DNA of 64,000 nucleotides from Pocillopora verrucosa (taxonomy: Eukaryota; Cnidaria; Anthozoa; Scleractinia; Pocilloporidae), in NCBI RefSeq assembly GCF_036669915.1, contig NC_089315.1:19535010-19599009 (forward strand), given 5' to 3'. Below the pieces are notes generated by a model. It was not told the DNA's origin and did not search any database. It saw only the letters and a list, made by a program, of their open reading frames with translations. The first letter of the stretch is position 1; each line of letters starts with the position of its first letter. Positions 45,301 through 60,300 of the stretch are shown here, piece after piece. A program made the position numbers and the translations under genes.

Positions 45301-48300
45301 TCAAATAATTATTGAACGAACATTTCTGTGATAATTATGTAAGATTCAAAGTCTTCCTAGTAAGAGAGTAGACTTCACTTACCACAGGAAGGAGCCCCTT
45401 AAAGCTCACTCCCTCCAATGACAGATTCATATTGGCGTTGTTGAGTGGTCGGGTCATCAGGGACCCAGAAAGAGGGCTACTGATGTTGACATACCGTAGA
45501 GCCCCAGCAAATGGAGAACCCACAGGAGCACTGATTGCGCTACAAAGAATAGAAGGATATCTTGTGAATGTAAGGAATTTTTAAAAATCTTATGAAGGAC
45601 ATTATATAAGGATAGAAAATGAAGGTGATCGCGTCTAACGTGAAACTGATGCGTGTAAACGAGTTCTTAGCTTAACAAGCATTTTTCCAACAACTGAAAA
45701 AAAAAATGCGTCATGGCAGCCTGACGGAATATTGGAATGAAAACCAGGAAATTGATTTACTTCCATTTAAGGCAACAAGTATTATTGTAGAGAATGTAAA
45801 GATAATTTGCTCTTGTTGCATGTTCCGACAATGGAGCTTTCGTAAAATATCTATAGATGCAAAGAAGCTGACCTGTTAGGATCTTTACCACCAAATAACA
45901 GAGCCTGTCCATCCGCAAGATACTCAGTGGTCTTTGTCATTATTGTCACGTGATCAACTGCTCCACCGTCAGACAGACCAACAGGTCTCACGGCCAGACT
46001 GGTATTTCTGAGACCGCGCACCACATGCACCTTGTACCAGCGGCCATCGCTATAAGAGTTGCTATTACTGTGTACAGTGTACGTGCGGTTGTATGTTTTA
46101 AAGAAAAACACTACTCTGCTGTCGTTTAAGTACACTCCGTATGCGTAATTCTGCAAAAACACACACACACAAAAGGTCAGTGAAAGCGATTCACCAAAAA
46201 AAATAGCGGTCATCTTAGCCCCTTCCCTCCCCTCCCCCCTCCCCTCCCCCCTCCCCTCCCCCCCCCCCTCCCCCCTCCCCTCCCCCCCTCCTCTCCAAAC
46301 AAAATCACATGGATATCATCCTTTAGTAAAAACTACTCGGTTACTGAATTTCTAACCTTCTGTTTGGCTGTGCGGAAATAATTCAAAGTATGTAACGGAA
46401 AATTGAGCAGTTTTTATTTGTTAAATGCGTAACATTAGTTGTTTACATGTTGTGATAACACTTGCGTCAAGCAAAAGTTACTTATCTTCCGGTCATTGCC
46501 AAAACAGATAAAAGCTAGTTAGTACAAATGTTTTTTAGTATGCGTTTTAACTAAAACCATTATTCTACTCAGGCCTGCCGAATATTAGATTATTATTATT
46601 ATTACCAGCTCGACTTTACGCGCCTCGTTGGTTATTCATCATCTCATAATCGACTTACCCACGTAGAATAATCGTTAAGCAAACGAGTTGAGCTTTTAAT
46701 TCTATTTGAAGCTGATGGATTTTACAATGACCAGGATCATAAGACGCCAAGCTTATGACGCGTCTTATTAGGGGGGCGAGTTAGAGCTACATGTTTGCAA
46801 TCGTTAAGCCACCATTTTTGATTTAGGTGCAAAAATCTCTTTCACCTCTCACCCTTTCCCAGATCTAAGATGGTAAGCACGCTTTTTTAGGATGAATTAC
46901 CGAGAACATGCCTGCACCGTAAAATGGAGGCACAAAACGAAATACAGTGGTCGTGGAAGGTAGAGAGAACAAATTATGGATATCGGATACGTCAATGGGG
47001 TTATCTAGAGTACATCAAACATGAGCTGCCACACCTGTCCATTTAAGACGCCTGCTACAAACGCCGTTTCAAAGAATGTTCTGAACTCAAATTCCATTTT
47101 TGACTCCCCAGTGATGTTGAACTCTCCCATCGTCTGTTTCAAATGACCATCAGGTATACCGAAGAAGCTGCTTCCTGGAACAGTATCCATCTGGACTGCA
47201 GGCCTGTTAAAAGAAAGAGTAGAAGTTTTCTGCAAGTGTAAAGCACTTGGCGCCTTGTTCAGTTTATACAGCGACTGTGATACTTTAACCCAATATAACT
47301 AACACTGGCACTGCTGAATCGCAAGAGTGTTATACCTTCTGGAGCAGAAAGACCGATTTCCTTGCACCTCAACTGGCTCCCACAGATTCAGGGCCTCCTG
47401 ATTGAGTACAACGTTATCAATACAGCCATCAAAGTACCGATCACTCTTGTTTACCTGCATTAGAAAAGAGTTTTGGTCTTAAATGAAGGATCGCTGTTAT
47501 GTTAGTTTGAATTTCCGAAAGGAATAGACACACATGGTTAGAGAGTTCCTTCTTCGTCTTATATTCCTACTCGCTCTGTTTTTGTTAATCCTTCACGTTC
47601 TAATATCAGTGTTCATATTCTCCATACTGTTCCCAATACATCGCCTAAGGTACTGACAAGAAAAATTTGTTCAACAATCAAGAGGTTCTTTAGTTGGTGA
47701 TCATTTCCTTTATTCTCATGACCTTAATATGTGATTCAGGGGTGATATTGGGAGGAGAAATTAGATGCTGGTCATTCAGAGAGTTGCTGCGCAGTTATTT
47801 CAATGAAACGTTCAAGAATTTCATTTCACCTACCATGACTCCATCCGGAAGACCTCCAATGTGAACGAGATCATTTAAGCGGAAGTCAGTGTCGATAACT
47901 GAGGAAATTGTGTCCGAATCGCTCTCGTAAGTCCGACTAAAATTTCTACTGTGGTCTGTCACTGTTAAACGCCCATCCGTCTTGTATCTATTAATAAGAA
48001 AACATATCAGAGGAAAAGGTTATTATAGAGATGTATATTGCTGTAACACGAGGAAGAAGAGTTTACTAATTACAGTGTACTGATTTTCCTTCCTTAGTTG
48101 AATAGCGTTTCATTTGGAAGTAAGGATTAACAATTGACTGACAACGTTACTGACCGGGTGGCGTAGGCTGTGTACCAGTGCCCAGGCCTCACCGGCACTG
48201 CCCAGTTGGTGATGGTTATTGGTCCTGTGCCAAGGGTGTACTGGAACCTAACATAGGACCCGGCCTCTAGAGTCACCGCCAGTGCGCTATTAGACTCATC

Positions 48301-51300
48301 CGATAAGTAAAACAGTGCACCCTGTACTCGTGTCGCTCGGAAGTCCATTCTTATCTCAGTGTACGTGGTCTTGTTTATTAAGCGGGATGTTGGGTTATAC
48401 CGCACAACCGTGCTTCCTTGCACATTGAGAGCGAGACGAATCTACAACGTAGATAAGAATTAGTAAGATACAGACTTATTGTTGGAAAAAATTAAGTGAA
48501 CAGTTTACAACAACTTCTGGCTGAATTTTTGTCTTGAACGAAAAAAAAAACCCACACACAAGCGAAAAAACATTTCATCACAAAAAAACATTAAGAGGTA
48601 AAAGCGACTGAAGACAATTTTCAGTTTCAAGGACTTCCAATCGCAGGTCCAAAGGTCCAACGCACTAGGTGTACGCTTACAGCTTTACTACGAGTTCTAA
48701 TTCATTGCTGGCTACATACACCTTGTTGTGTTCTGGTTGTTTCTGACAGCTTTCTTTCAGTATGCAAGTAATAAATAGCATGGGAAATGGTCACAGAATA
48801 CAGCCGCACCCTGCTACTATCCTTTGTCGAGGGCGCAGTGAACAATAAGAGCTACCCGAGGAAAGAAAATAGTCCTTCAATCGAACCTGTAATCAACCAT
48901 TTCCCAGCAAGAAAGTTAAACAGAATTGTGCCTTATATTTCCTTTTTTTTTTCGTTGTACTGATTAGAATTTGCATTAACTCTTCGTCAGGTTAACAGCG
49001 CATTCTGCGTTACCTTGGCGACATATTCTCTCGCTCTCCTGAGCTTTTCATCCAGTGCTGTCATGTTTTGTTTCAATTGAGCTTGTAAGGAAACTGTTAT
49101 ATTCCTGAGACGATCGGATTCCTGTACCGTGTCATCCACACTGTCCAATGATTTACTAGCATTTTGTACTGTATCAGAAAAAACACATTAACGGCAACGC
49201 TTTTTCTATCAGTTCCAACTATGGGATATTAACGCTTCCCTCCTGAATGTTACGTGATGACAATTCTTACTTTCAAAGCACATGATAGGGAAATCAAAAG
49301 TGGGTGTTGAGGGTATTTTTGGAAAAGACTATTGCTAATTTCAGGGAAAGTATAAACGAAAGCTAATAATAAGCTTACAATCCAGTCACTGAAAATTGCT
49401 TTGTTTACTTCTTTTACTGTGAATTGTGACATTTGGTTAAAGAGAGTACCCCACCAAGAGCTCTCTTGCTCTCTGCAGTCATTTTGAATCAAATTTTAAC
49501 TTATAAAGCAGGAAAGTGAGAAATGGAAAATCATGTCTTGAGAATTTTCAAGAAGTACAGACCTACTACTGATCACATAAACCACAGGCTTACCATTATC
49601 AAATGCCTGGTTCATCAGCACAGCAGCTCTCTCCGCTGACTGATTAATTGACTGCATCCTTTCCTCGAGTCTATCCACTTGATTCAATAGGGCTGGTACG
49701 CCATCATTAACTGGATTAGAACGATACATCGCCTCTTCGAAATTATCGGTGGCACTCTTGGAATCAGAAACGATAGAGTGAGAATTGCTTCCTACTTCAG
49801 CAGCCTGCATCAGTAAGTCTCGGCTGGATAGCAGCGAACTATACTGAGTATCAACTGACTCCCCAGTCATTACAGCATTCATGTATGTCCGGTTTGATGA
49901 TGTCACATTCGCACGTAGTCCTGAAAGTAAAAGATAAATGTGTTACCTTCTTATAAGGAAAACGCGAATTCCTCTCTAACACGAAGAGAAATCTATTGGA
50001 AAAAAATAAACGAACAAAAAACCAAACAAACGTAGATACAAAAAAATAAGGATTAATACTGAAGAAGGGAAAATAATGTAACACAATTACTTATCTCACC
50101 TACTCTTGTCCCACGTTAGAACATAATTTCCGACCCCGATGTAGGGCTTTTGACGCACTTACAAAAGTTGAATCAAATAAATAACAAAATAGTGCACAAC
50201 TGGCTAGCAAGCATTTGAGTAAGATGTTTACCTGGTAAGTTTATATCTCTGTCTAAAGTTTCGTTCAAGAGAGTTTCACTCTTATCTCGAGAGGAAGCAA
50301 CTCGTGTTTGAAGGTCAGAGCTTACTACAGTGAGGTTCTCGAGCTGGAGGAAAAAAAAATAGAAAATAAAATTAAAATTAAACGGTCAGTGATACACAAA
50401 AATAAGAAATAAAATGACTCTACTTCTACTGATAAAAATGATGATGATGACGATGGTAATGTAAAGATGATGATCATGATAATGATAATGATAATAATAA
50501 AAAAACAATAAATGAGAGAGAGTTCACAGAGACGTAACAGAAATTCATAACTACAATTGGGAAATGGAGGAGAAGTCTGCCAAGACTACTATGATAAAGG
50601 GTAGCTTCGCGAGGAAGTAACTAGGACGTTGTCTTATAGCTCTCGATCAGTGGTTCCTAAGGCTAAAAAAAATGCATCGTAATCTAGATCATGGGTATGG
50701 TTATCACTCTGCAGCGCAAGTAAAAAAGTTTCACTGTCCCTTGTTTTACCACCTGCTGTCCGCTGTGGCTTTTCAGCTCGAAAGTAAAGAAGAGGATAAC
50801 AGTTTATTTGTTTTAAAAGACTGACCAGAAATATCATATAAAGCAGAAGATCAGGAAGTAACAATCAAGTTACTCACTCGGTTCATGATTTCCTGTAGCG
50901 AACTGTTCACTTGCTGTGAGGTTTCCAGTGACTGATTTCCCAGCACAACTACTTCTTCGAATGTTTTAATAGCATCCACTGCACGTGCCCCGTGCGCAAG
51001 AGTGTTGTTAAACACGCTGAAGGGAAAGAAGGTGACATGACAGTTTGGCCTTCACTTGTGCTTCCAAAATGGAAATGAGCGATAGTCGTGCACGGTTGTA
51101 TGTGACTCGAGCGTACAGGCAATAACACCCTTTGCCATACCTGTGGCCATGTCCAGCTCCTCTTTAAAGTCTTTCCATAAAGTCTCTGACCATTGAGGAA
51201 GGACGTAAAATTGCACTTTGTTTGCTTTTCTCGTTCCTAGTTGCCGCACGGTTTTTAAGATTGTCGGAGCCTGATAATCAACACCTACGCAAAAACGCCG

Positions 51301-54300
51301 GAAATAGCCTTTCGGAAAATATGCCACGACCGCAGAGTAATTTTAAGACTTTGGCTTTTCCATAAGAAGCCTGAGTAATAGAACCTGCATTGATTTTACA
51401 GCAAATAGGAAAAACAGCGTTGAGTTTTCCGACCAGTGGGTATTAAGAAGCCTAAGTTGTATCAGCACTCCCTTACCTTTGCCTTTCCCTGGCCAAGGCT
51501 GTCAAATTAGCTGCATGTTTAGTAGCATTTTCCAGGACACTTTGGTTTGCAGCAGACACCTCTGGACCCACAGCTGTTAGAGAGTTCTCCAGTGTATTCA
51601 TGTCTGCTTGTAGACCACCGATAAGATCACTTGTATTCTGTAGCAAAAACAGTCCAACATCGTAAATAATCAATTATTGACCACAACTAACTTTTTATAT
51701 GCACACGTTGTCGCCAGTGTTAAAAAGTATTCAGCAGGAACAATATTATCTACCATCTCGTCAAAAGAAGAGTTTCCCTAAAGACACAGCGATATAGAAC
51801 TCACAGAATCCATGATTTACTAAAGGTCTATTCTTTCTCAAATCAATTTGTTTGGTGTTTTCTTTCTCTTCTTCTCTTTTTTTAAGTCCTCATATGTTTA
51901 CCAGTTCGTCTCTTTACACCTGAAGAAAACCACAGCTCCTTTTTAAACTTTCCAGAGCCTGTAAAGTCATCTTCCATAAATAGCGAGCTAAATTATATTC
52001 CTTTTACATCATGCGAGTCCAGTTACTCAACTTTCCTCTTCATTCAACTCCGCGGCTTATGCACCTGTAGACCAAACACTTCCGCCAGCCATACAGGCTG
52101 CACAATATTTCCGTACTTTGTTAGAACTCAAGTCACTTGTGACAAACATTTGACATTACCTTGTAGTAGCTATGACCGGTTGAAACGTACTGGCTGCTGC
52201 TGTTTAAAATTCCAGTGACAATCTGAAGCAACTCAAGAGCATGATCTGTTGTGTTTCTCGCTTTATCAATTAAGTTCTGTAAGACAAAGTTCATCAAATT
52301 AGTATAGTGGATAAGTTGCTAAAGAAACTGTGGTGCTGCGATAATGCGGTTATCACAAGATAATAAGGTTTTTAATCAATTGAGTTGATAATTAATTTGG
52401 CCACCGTAAAGACTTTCTAAAGCAGACGTTTCACCCATTCGTCAGGGGCTTCATTGAATACCCTGTTGTGTGGTAAAAACTAGCTTGATACTTGAATAAG
52501 GTACTTTCGATGTTCAGCCGAGACATTTAAAGAAAGGTCTATCGCACAAACAAAAAATTTGACGCAGTAGAACATACCTTAGTTTGGTTCATAAGAGCAA
52601 CAGCTTCGTTGGTTCTATCAGTGATTGTAACAATCTGCGGTTTCATCAGATCAAACATTCCATTTGAGATCAAGTAGCTTCCTTGAGCCTGCAGCATGGT
52701 CTTGTTGAGGTTTTCTGACATGTTCTTATGAGATGTCACATTGTACTGTGCTGACATAGCAAGGCTGTGGGCGGACTCCACCGACTGAACCTCCTCATCA
52801 ACTCGCTGCATTTCCGTCTCATACGTCTTATTTATAATGCCATTTATACTTCCCAATACACTGTCTGCATGGTCTCTCAGCTTGGTCAGTTGATCCAATA
52901 TTTCAGTAACAGTACCATTCAATGCTGTAAGCGAAACACACACAGTCTTAAGTATTTAAACCTTTAATAATTCTTCAAAAGAGAGCTATACGTACCATAA
53001 CTTTCTCAAAACCAGATGAACAATCTGAGCCTCTCTTTAAGGAATTAGAGATTCTTAAATTAACTGATCTTGTTATCCTTCACGATGCACTTTTTATGTA
53101 TCACTGTTACTATAATCTTCTTCCATCTTCCTTAACATTTAAAAACAAAGTCAAATTAAACATCTCACAGTCTTACTGTTCATGAGTTTTCAACTGGTCT
53201 CTTCTTCTTCTACTTTTTTCTTTATCTTATTTTTATTTATTTATATTTTGTCCTCTTTTTTTTGACCGATAATTTGCTTTGCTCAAGCTTTAGTGCCAAC
53301 CTACGTCCTATATTTAAACATTATTTCCTTTTACTCAGCTAGATTAGATTTTCAGTTATTCTGAGTAAATGTTACCTTTTTTGTATTAATATGTTATGCG
53401 TGTAAATTAAGTTTAACTTCTAAATTTGGTAATAAAGCTTGTTGTTTAATCGCAGTTAACATCAGCTTAGAAGTTCAAAGTATAGTTGCTTTAATTTCAT
53501 CAATTTCCAGTAAAATTTACTAAAGCAGTATCCACGCCATGTAAAAATTTACCCATTTAGAAACTACGTAACGAATGTCATTGTCCTCACTGTCCGCCTC
53601 TGCTTTTAGCTTAGTATATGAAGACTGTTCAAGGAAATGGAACATGTTCAAAATTACCAGTGAAGACCTTACACGTGACAAGCTAAACTAGTATGTCACA
53701 TGATTTAGTGCAACAGTGGATAGCACCGAAGGCCGAATATCTTATAAATACCTCTGGGCAACGCGCACGGGATTTCCTCGGAAAATATTTACCTAGTAGT
53801 CTTCACTAACCACAGACACTGAGATAAATAGTAGATAATTCACTGGCTACTTCAGCGAAATTTCACTAATGTAAATTTATAACACAAGTTATGCATAGTG
53901 CGTTGTACTGACCTGTTAGGTTGTCTTTCGAAGACTGAGTATTCCTATTTAATTCTTCAATCTGGAGTAACTCGCGAGAGACGATGGATGTCAAATTTTC
54001 GCTTTCTTGTGATGTCCTTGTCAACTGAAGGGATATTAAGAGCAGTTAAAATCAGTTCTTGTCAGAGTATTAATGGCGGGATGAAGGAAAGGAACTCAGT
54101 CCCCCGATAGAACTACGATTGCCTTCACACCGATAGAATTCTCTAAATCTACAGAACTTGTGTTGGTGTAGACCATAAACATTGTTTTACGTTCACCTAT
54201 GAATATAAAGGTGTTAACAAACAGATAAACTTCCGACACCCCTTCAGAATTGACGACTGGATGCCAAACCAACTGAGCAACAGAAAAGCTAATGGCGATA

Positions 54301-57300
54301 GCTAGATCGTTTTTTGTTTAATTTTCAGTATCTTACCATGTCTTGTAATTCGCCGACAGTTCTGTTTGGAGTGCTCTTTTCTAGTTCAGTTATGTTTTGA
54401 AGAAGGCCTTTCACCAATATGTCAAATTCAGCTGAAGATTTCTACGAAAAAAAGAATCTATGTTAAGGCTAAGTGTAAATGTAAATGCAAACTGACATTT
54501 CCAAACACGTAAAATTTCCAGAATAGATATCAATTAGCCGGCGTTACTGGCAGCTGTTAAGGCGTTCGATGAAAACAGACGCGGCGGAACTTCCAGTTCC
54601 AAGCCTTCCGTAGTTCGACTGCTCCACACTTCAAAACGCACACAAAAAACACCAGCTTCACATGCTATGGATGCTTGTCTGCCTTAGATTCTCATTAGCG
54701 ATCTAGTGAAATAGCGTTTGGACAGGAGTCTAGCAGATTTTACTATTGCCTACTTGGTTACTGAATCAATCTTTACATGACCACTGACGAAAAGTTGACA
54801 TGCATAATTCGATTCTTTACAGTGTATCTGATGCAACTAGGAAATCCAATCAGAGCAAGGCCTGTTCATACTCGACAATACGAGCCCCGTATACTCTTTG
54901 GCAATTTAAATTTGAGTGACACCCTATTCACACAGCTTTGGTTTCCACTTATTTTCCAACAGCCAACGACCCCGTAATGATTCCAATTCATAAAACCCGT
55001 ACGAGCCACAAGTATGCGAAAGTACTTTGTGATCAAAGGTTTAGTGTTCACATTTACCCAACAAGTTAGTGGCGTCAACACATCACCGGTAAACAAAAAA
55101 AATGAGATTTCGCTGACATTCGATCGGATGAAATTGAAAACGTCGGACTTTATAAATTCAGTTCTGCCCTCTAATTGGCTTTTTACAAATTGTCCTGATT
55201 GGCCCGTTTCCAGAAGATGCACGGAAAATGTACTGGAGTACTTTGACGACTTCCAGAAAGAAGAAATCCCCTTTACACACTGAAATTCCGTGATATTATA
55301 TTTTTGAGTCCTTCAATTACACTTTGTAAAGTTCCACAAACAACCAAACCTTTGCTTCAGCGATAAGACCCTCGACTTCCTCTAGCTCGGGCCACAACTT
55401 TTTTAAGTTAGAAACCGTATCAGCTTTCTGTTGGGCATCTTTCAAGATTGTTAGAGTTGTGTTAAGATCCCCTTGTAAACCAAGTCTGGTGCAACGTGGA
55501 CATGCTGTAAACAGAACGAAATCCTCGGTTGTTATATTAGCCTTATAGAAAATATCGACTACTTATATATTATGGTAACCGAGCTTGTGATTACAATTTG
55601 ATTTGTAAAAAAGGCATCTTTTTCATCATCATTTTTTACTTGCAAGGTTGTAGGACTTATCCTTTAAGTAAATTGTTGACTTGGTTTTCTGAAATTTTAT
55701 TACAACGATGAAACTGTACTCACGGTCACAGCCATCTCCTGAGAAGTTCGTATGTTGTACCATGCATTGGTCACACACTCTACTTGTTACGCCAGGTTTA
55801 CAGTAACACTGGCCTGTGGTGCGGTCACATCGCGTGTGATTGTCTGAGCCAGTGTCATTGCAGTTACAATCTGAAAAAGAGGTGCGAAATATTGTTAGAA
55901 CTTTTGGATTGCTCGTCTTGAAGAAAGAACACACCATCAGCAAATAACAATCTTTGAATTAACTGCCAACTGATGAATCCATCAAGAAGATATAATTATA
56001 GAAAATAAAACAAAAACAAAGCAAACAAATAAAGTGAAAACACATGAATTCCTTGCTCCTTATTTGAAGGAACCATGTTATGTTTCTACATCTCGTAACT
56101 TCCGACTGAGTTTTTCAAGTTTTTGATTTGCAATCTGTTTTAATCTCGACCATCCTTAGCAAACCTTTTATGTTTTAGAATTACCTCTTCCGTCTTTTTT
56201 ATTTAATTGAACTATTATGCTGTACTTTCTTTAACTTAAAGTTAGATTAGCACAGCTAAAAAAGAACTCTTCGCAAGGCGAAATAGCTCCTACAATTATT
56301 ATCAAAACACCCGGAGCCACAAGATCTAATGAAGATATAATACTTGACTGTTTAGTTTCTTTTTTCTATTAACAAATAACAATCCCTTCACATTTACTTG
56401 ATGACACGTAGCATGATCATTACCTTGACACGTGGCGTTAGGAAGTCCAAAATACCCCCACTCACACAGGTCACACTTGTCACCAAGGGTGTGGTTCTTA
56501 CACTGACAGATTCCTGATTCGTTACACTGAAGAGAGCTAGATCCAAATTTGTTACATTCGCAAGGTGTACATCCGCCTGAAGTAAAGTTATAGCTGTAGG
56601 GCTACAAACATAACAAGAAATCCACCATAAATTAATTGCGAACACTATCCACGTTTACAAGCACTGTTCTACTCTTTCATAGCCAAGATTTCAATATCAA
56701 TTTTCCTAACTGTCCTTTTTACAATTCTTATTTTTTGCTTTGAGAATTTGGTGTTAAGTCAAAAAATTCCTCTACTTGAAATCTATCCTCTTATCGCTTC
56801 CTGCTCGAAAAATGTTTATACTGTAAGGAGAAATTACTTGTTTCTCGCTCCTGGAAGCTAAGGAGTAAATGCAAGCTCCATACCCTCAAGAGCTGACATA
56901 GTTACAGTGGTTTGAATTCATGTCAACCGTAGTTGAAGATAGATAAACAGTTACGACTTTACTAGTTCACCACTGATACTCAGTGACCAAGTCCGACCGC
57001 CAGAAACGTAACACGGCATCACAGACCACCCAGTTTTTTTTATGGTATTCAACCACTAAACAATCCTAACTTAACTAAAATGATGACTGCTGGTCAAACC
57101 GTGAGTCACTGCCACCGAAAACAGTCATTTCTGGGACCCTCCACACTCGCACTCACGATCACCATACACGTTAGATAAAACTTTCTTCTTTTTCAAAAGC
57201 AAAAGACGTCGGAAAGACTTGAACGGATTTCTAAAAGTACACAGCCGTACATATTAATAATTGTGTTTTGATAAAACTTTTCCAGACTTTTCGATAAATA

Positions 57301-60300
57301 GATAATCGATAATATAGAATCTTGTTAAAGAGCTAACTACTTTCTCAGAGCTACAATGTATTGATTACCTCGCATCTGGAGCAGTTTAGTCCTGTTACAT
57401 GCGGTTTACATTCACATTGCCCGGTTACGTGATTACAAACGTTATGATAAGCTCCAACACCATCACAGACACAAGCTGAAAATCAAAGTCGTTAAAAGTA
57501 ATTAATTATAAATTTCATCCTTATCATTTTGCCCTACACTGTTTCTGAATAAAAAGCTCGATTTTAGTTGGCACTCGCATTGAGCAGACACTCAGAAGTA
57601 AAAATAGCTGGGCTGGATTTCTTATTAAATCCGTACGTCAAAATCTAACTCTGATTAAATTCCCATTCATACCCCTGTGCTAAGAAATTAATTCACCGTC
57701 AAGTGTACACAACTGGAGCCTCAAGTCAGAAAAAACAAGGAGGAATGTTTTGGCGACACAATGTGGGACAAGTTGCAGTCGTAAATGAATTCGTGCGGCT
57801 GTGGCATAAATTCAAACAGGTTTGAATTTGTGTGTATAAGCGCAATGACTTATTATGGAATAAATACACATCATGGAGCAGTTTGCGGTAGACACCTCTC
57901 ACATCAACTTATTATTTAATAATATCCTGCCATTCAAATAAGAAACACGTTTTTCAAGGACCTTGACACTGCTGTGCGGTAGCGTTTCCCCATGTTCCAT
58001 TCTCACAGCGTTCACAGTGAAATCCAGTCGTGTTATACTGACAGTTCAAACACTCTCCAGTTGTTGTGTTACACACATCTGAATTATTGTTACACTGGCA
58101 TCTTGAACAGTTTCCTCCCGGCATGAGTGGTTCGCCAAAGAACCCTAGCTGACAACTGTAACAAGACAGAAATGAGATTCAAGAAACGATGCTCCATCCA
58201 TTTCTTCCATTCACGAGTTTATCTGAAAGTTCGACAAAGCCTTACCTTCCACAAATGTCTCCCTTGTATCCCTCAGAGCAGTTGAGGCACTCCGGTTGAC
58301 CATCAGCTCCAGCTTTGCACAGAGCACTGAAAAAAAGATAAAAAAGAGAGAAAAAATGAAAGAGAAATCTTAGCTGCAATAACTCGGGTCTGTTACACGT
58401 GCAAGACAAGGTGAAGAGCACCGTGGCCTAACGGAATGAAACTGTCATTCTTTTTTTTTCGTTCGTTTTTCGGTGTAGGGCGGTATGCGTCAGGGGCATA
58501 GTGTCAGGTTTTTTCAAGGGGGGAGGGAGGGGAGTCCTACAAATTTCCGCCGCCCTTGCGTGAGATGGCTTACACCGCTGCTCTACCTTGTGTATCAGCA
58601 GGCTCGTATTCGATATCAATGCCACGCCAATTCCCCATTACCTAAGCCCCTAGACATTTAAAACTTTGACCATACTAACAAAACTTGCAGGTAATATCGC
58701 TTTTGGCGTTACAAACAACCATCTTGGTTCCCCTCTTCTTCTCAGAGTACAGTTCACTTTACTTCCCAACATTATCATGTACTTTAAACCAATCTATACT
58801 CACGTGGTTGTCCGTGGTTCCTCACAGGGACATTTCTTGCAGTCACCAGGAGTTCCATGAGTAGCGTTACCATAGAAACCATCCAGGCAGATCTCGCAGT
58901 GAAAACCAGTGGTATTATGAGCACAGTTCTGATGAAACAAAACATGTACAAAGACCTTTAATGGTGTACTCGCGAAATTTTTTCATGTTGAAATAGAACT
59001 ATGCTTTTTTAACTATCAGTGACTAAACTTGATACCCAGAATACGGAAAGTTTGACGAATAACTCATTCTTTTAGAAAGGCATAACTGTTGTCACTAGAA
59101 AAAAAGGAAGCTACATCTTCAAAAATCTATGCTGCAAAAAAAAATCTCATTGTTTGCCAATCAAGTCTAAGAAATAGAGTGCTTTTACAAATTAATAACG
59201 ACGGCCAATCGGAAGAGAGGAAAATACGTTTAAGAGCCAACGAGACTGCGCGGGAAAATGCAGGCGACCAAGTCGTGATTGGTTTTAGTTTTGCATCTGA
59301 TTGGTTGAAAGAGCGACACAAGTTTTCTGGACCAATCACTGAGCGTAGTGAAGCAAAAACAAAGATATCGCAAATTACTTTTGCCACTCCATTGAAAATT
59401 GCTCTATCAGTATAAAAAAAACTAATATAAACTTAAATGGAGAGAAAACTGATTCCTTACCAAGCACTGTCCAGTGGCTGGATCGCAGTCTTCTGTGTGT
59501 CCGTTACAGTTACAAGGCTCGCACTTCCCAAGAAACATGTCATCTGACACATTCACTCTGTGATACCCTCTGGCACATCGCTGAAAATTAGTATAAAATA
59601 TTGTAAACAAGTACTGTAATCACTTATGATGGGGCAAAGATAATACATTATGGTTCAGTAAATAACTGGACAAACAAGGAAGACTCTTAACCCTAACCCA
59701 AAAAATCCCCACAAGTCAGAGGAATACATCACGAGAAAGCTTCCTCGTACTACTAACTGAAAACTAGTCTGAGCAATGTAATCATTATTACCGTACCTCA
59801 CACGACAAACCGGTATAACCATCTCCGCAGTTACACTGCTCTACATCATAAGCTCTTCCTGCATCTGATACCATTTCGCTTACGTCATCAATTTTAACAT
59901 CACCAAGGCTGGAAATGAAATTAAAATTGCACTTTCATTTCACGATAAAAATTTTCAACTCAGAAATGGTGCTTTATGAAAACCATTGCCACTTTATGCG
60001 GCAAATGATTGTAAATGTAATTTATGTCAAAATGGTCTATATGTTTTGTCAGCATTTGTCATGTGAAAAGTGCTAGTCACAAGGATTCTGCCCTCTCTTG
60101 AGGGTTACAAAACCTAGAACAATTTGATTTTTTCCCCAAGAAGTTTAAAACCATCCTAATACAAGCACTAGCCACACTTGCCAAAGAATAAGCTAAATTA
60201 CAAACATACAAGTAGTTTTTAAGTAAAATATTTGAAAGCCAACTAACCTTGTGAGGTATAAACCTTGGCCAGCAGAATAAAATGATGCCGTAATAAAGAG

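Noticed and set aside
54866..55222. 118-codon minus-strand frame inside a laminin intron
   Set aside because: It has no splice signals fitting the laminin phases and is open on the other strand too; probably old repeat DNA.
58424..58625. tRNA-like SINE in a laminin intron
   Set aside because: GTGGCCTAACGG resembles an A box, but spacing and a weak B-box-like word do not support a tRNA-derived element.
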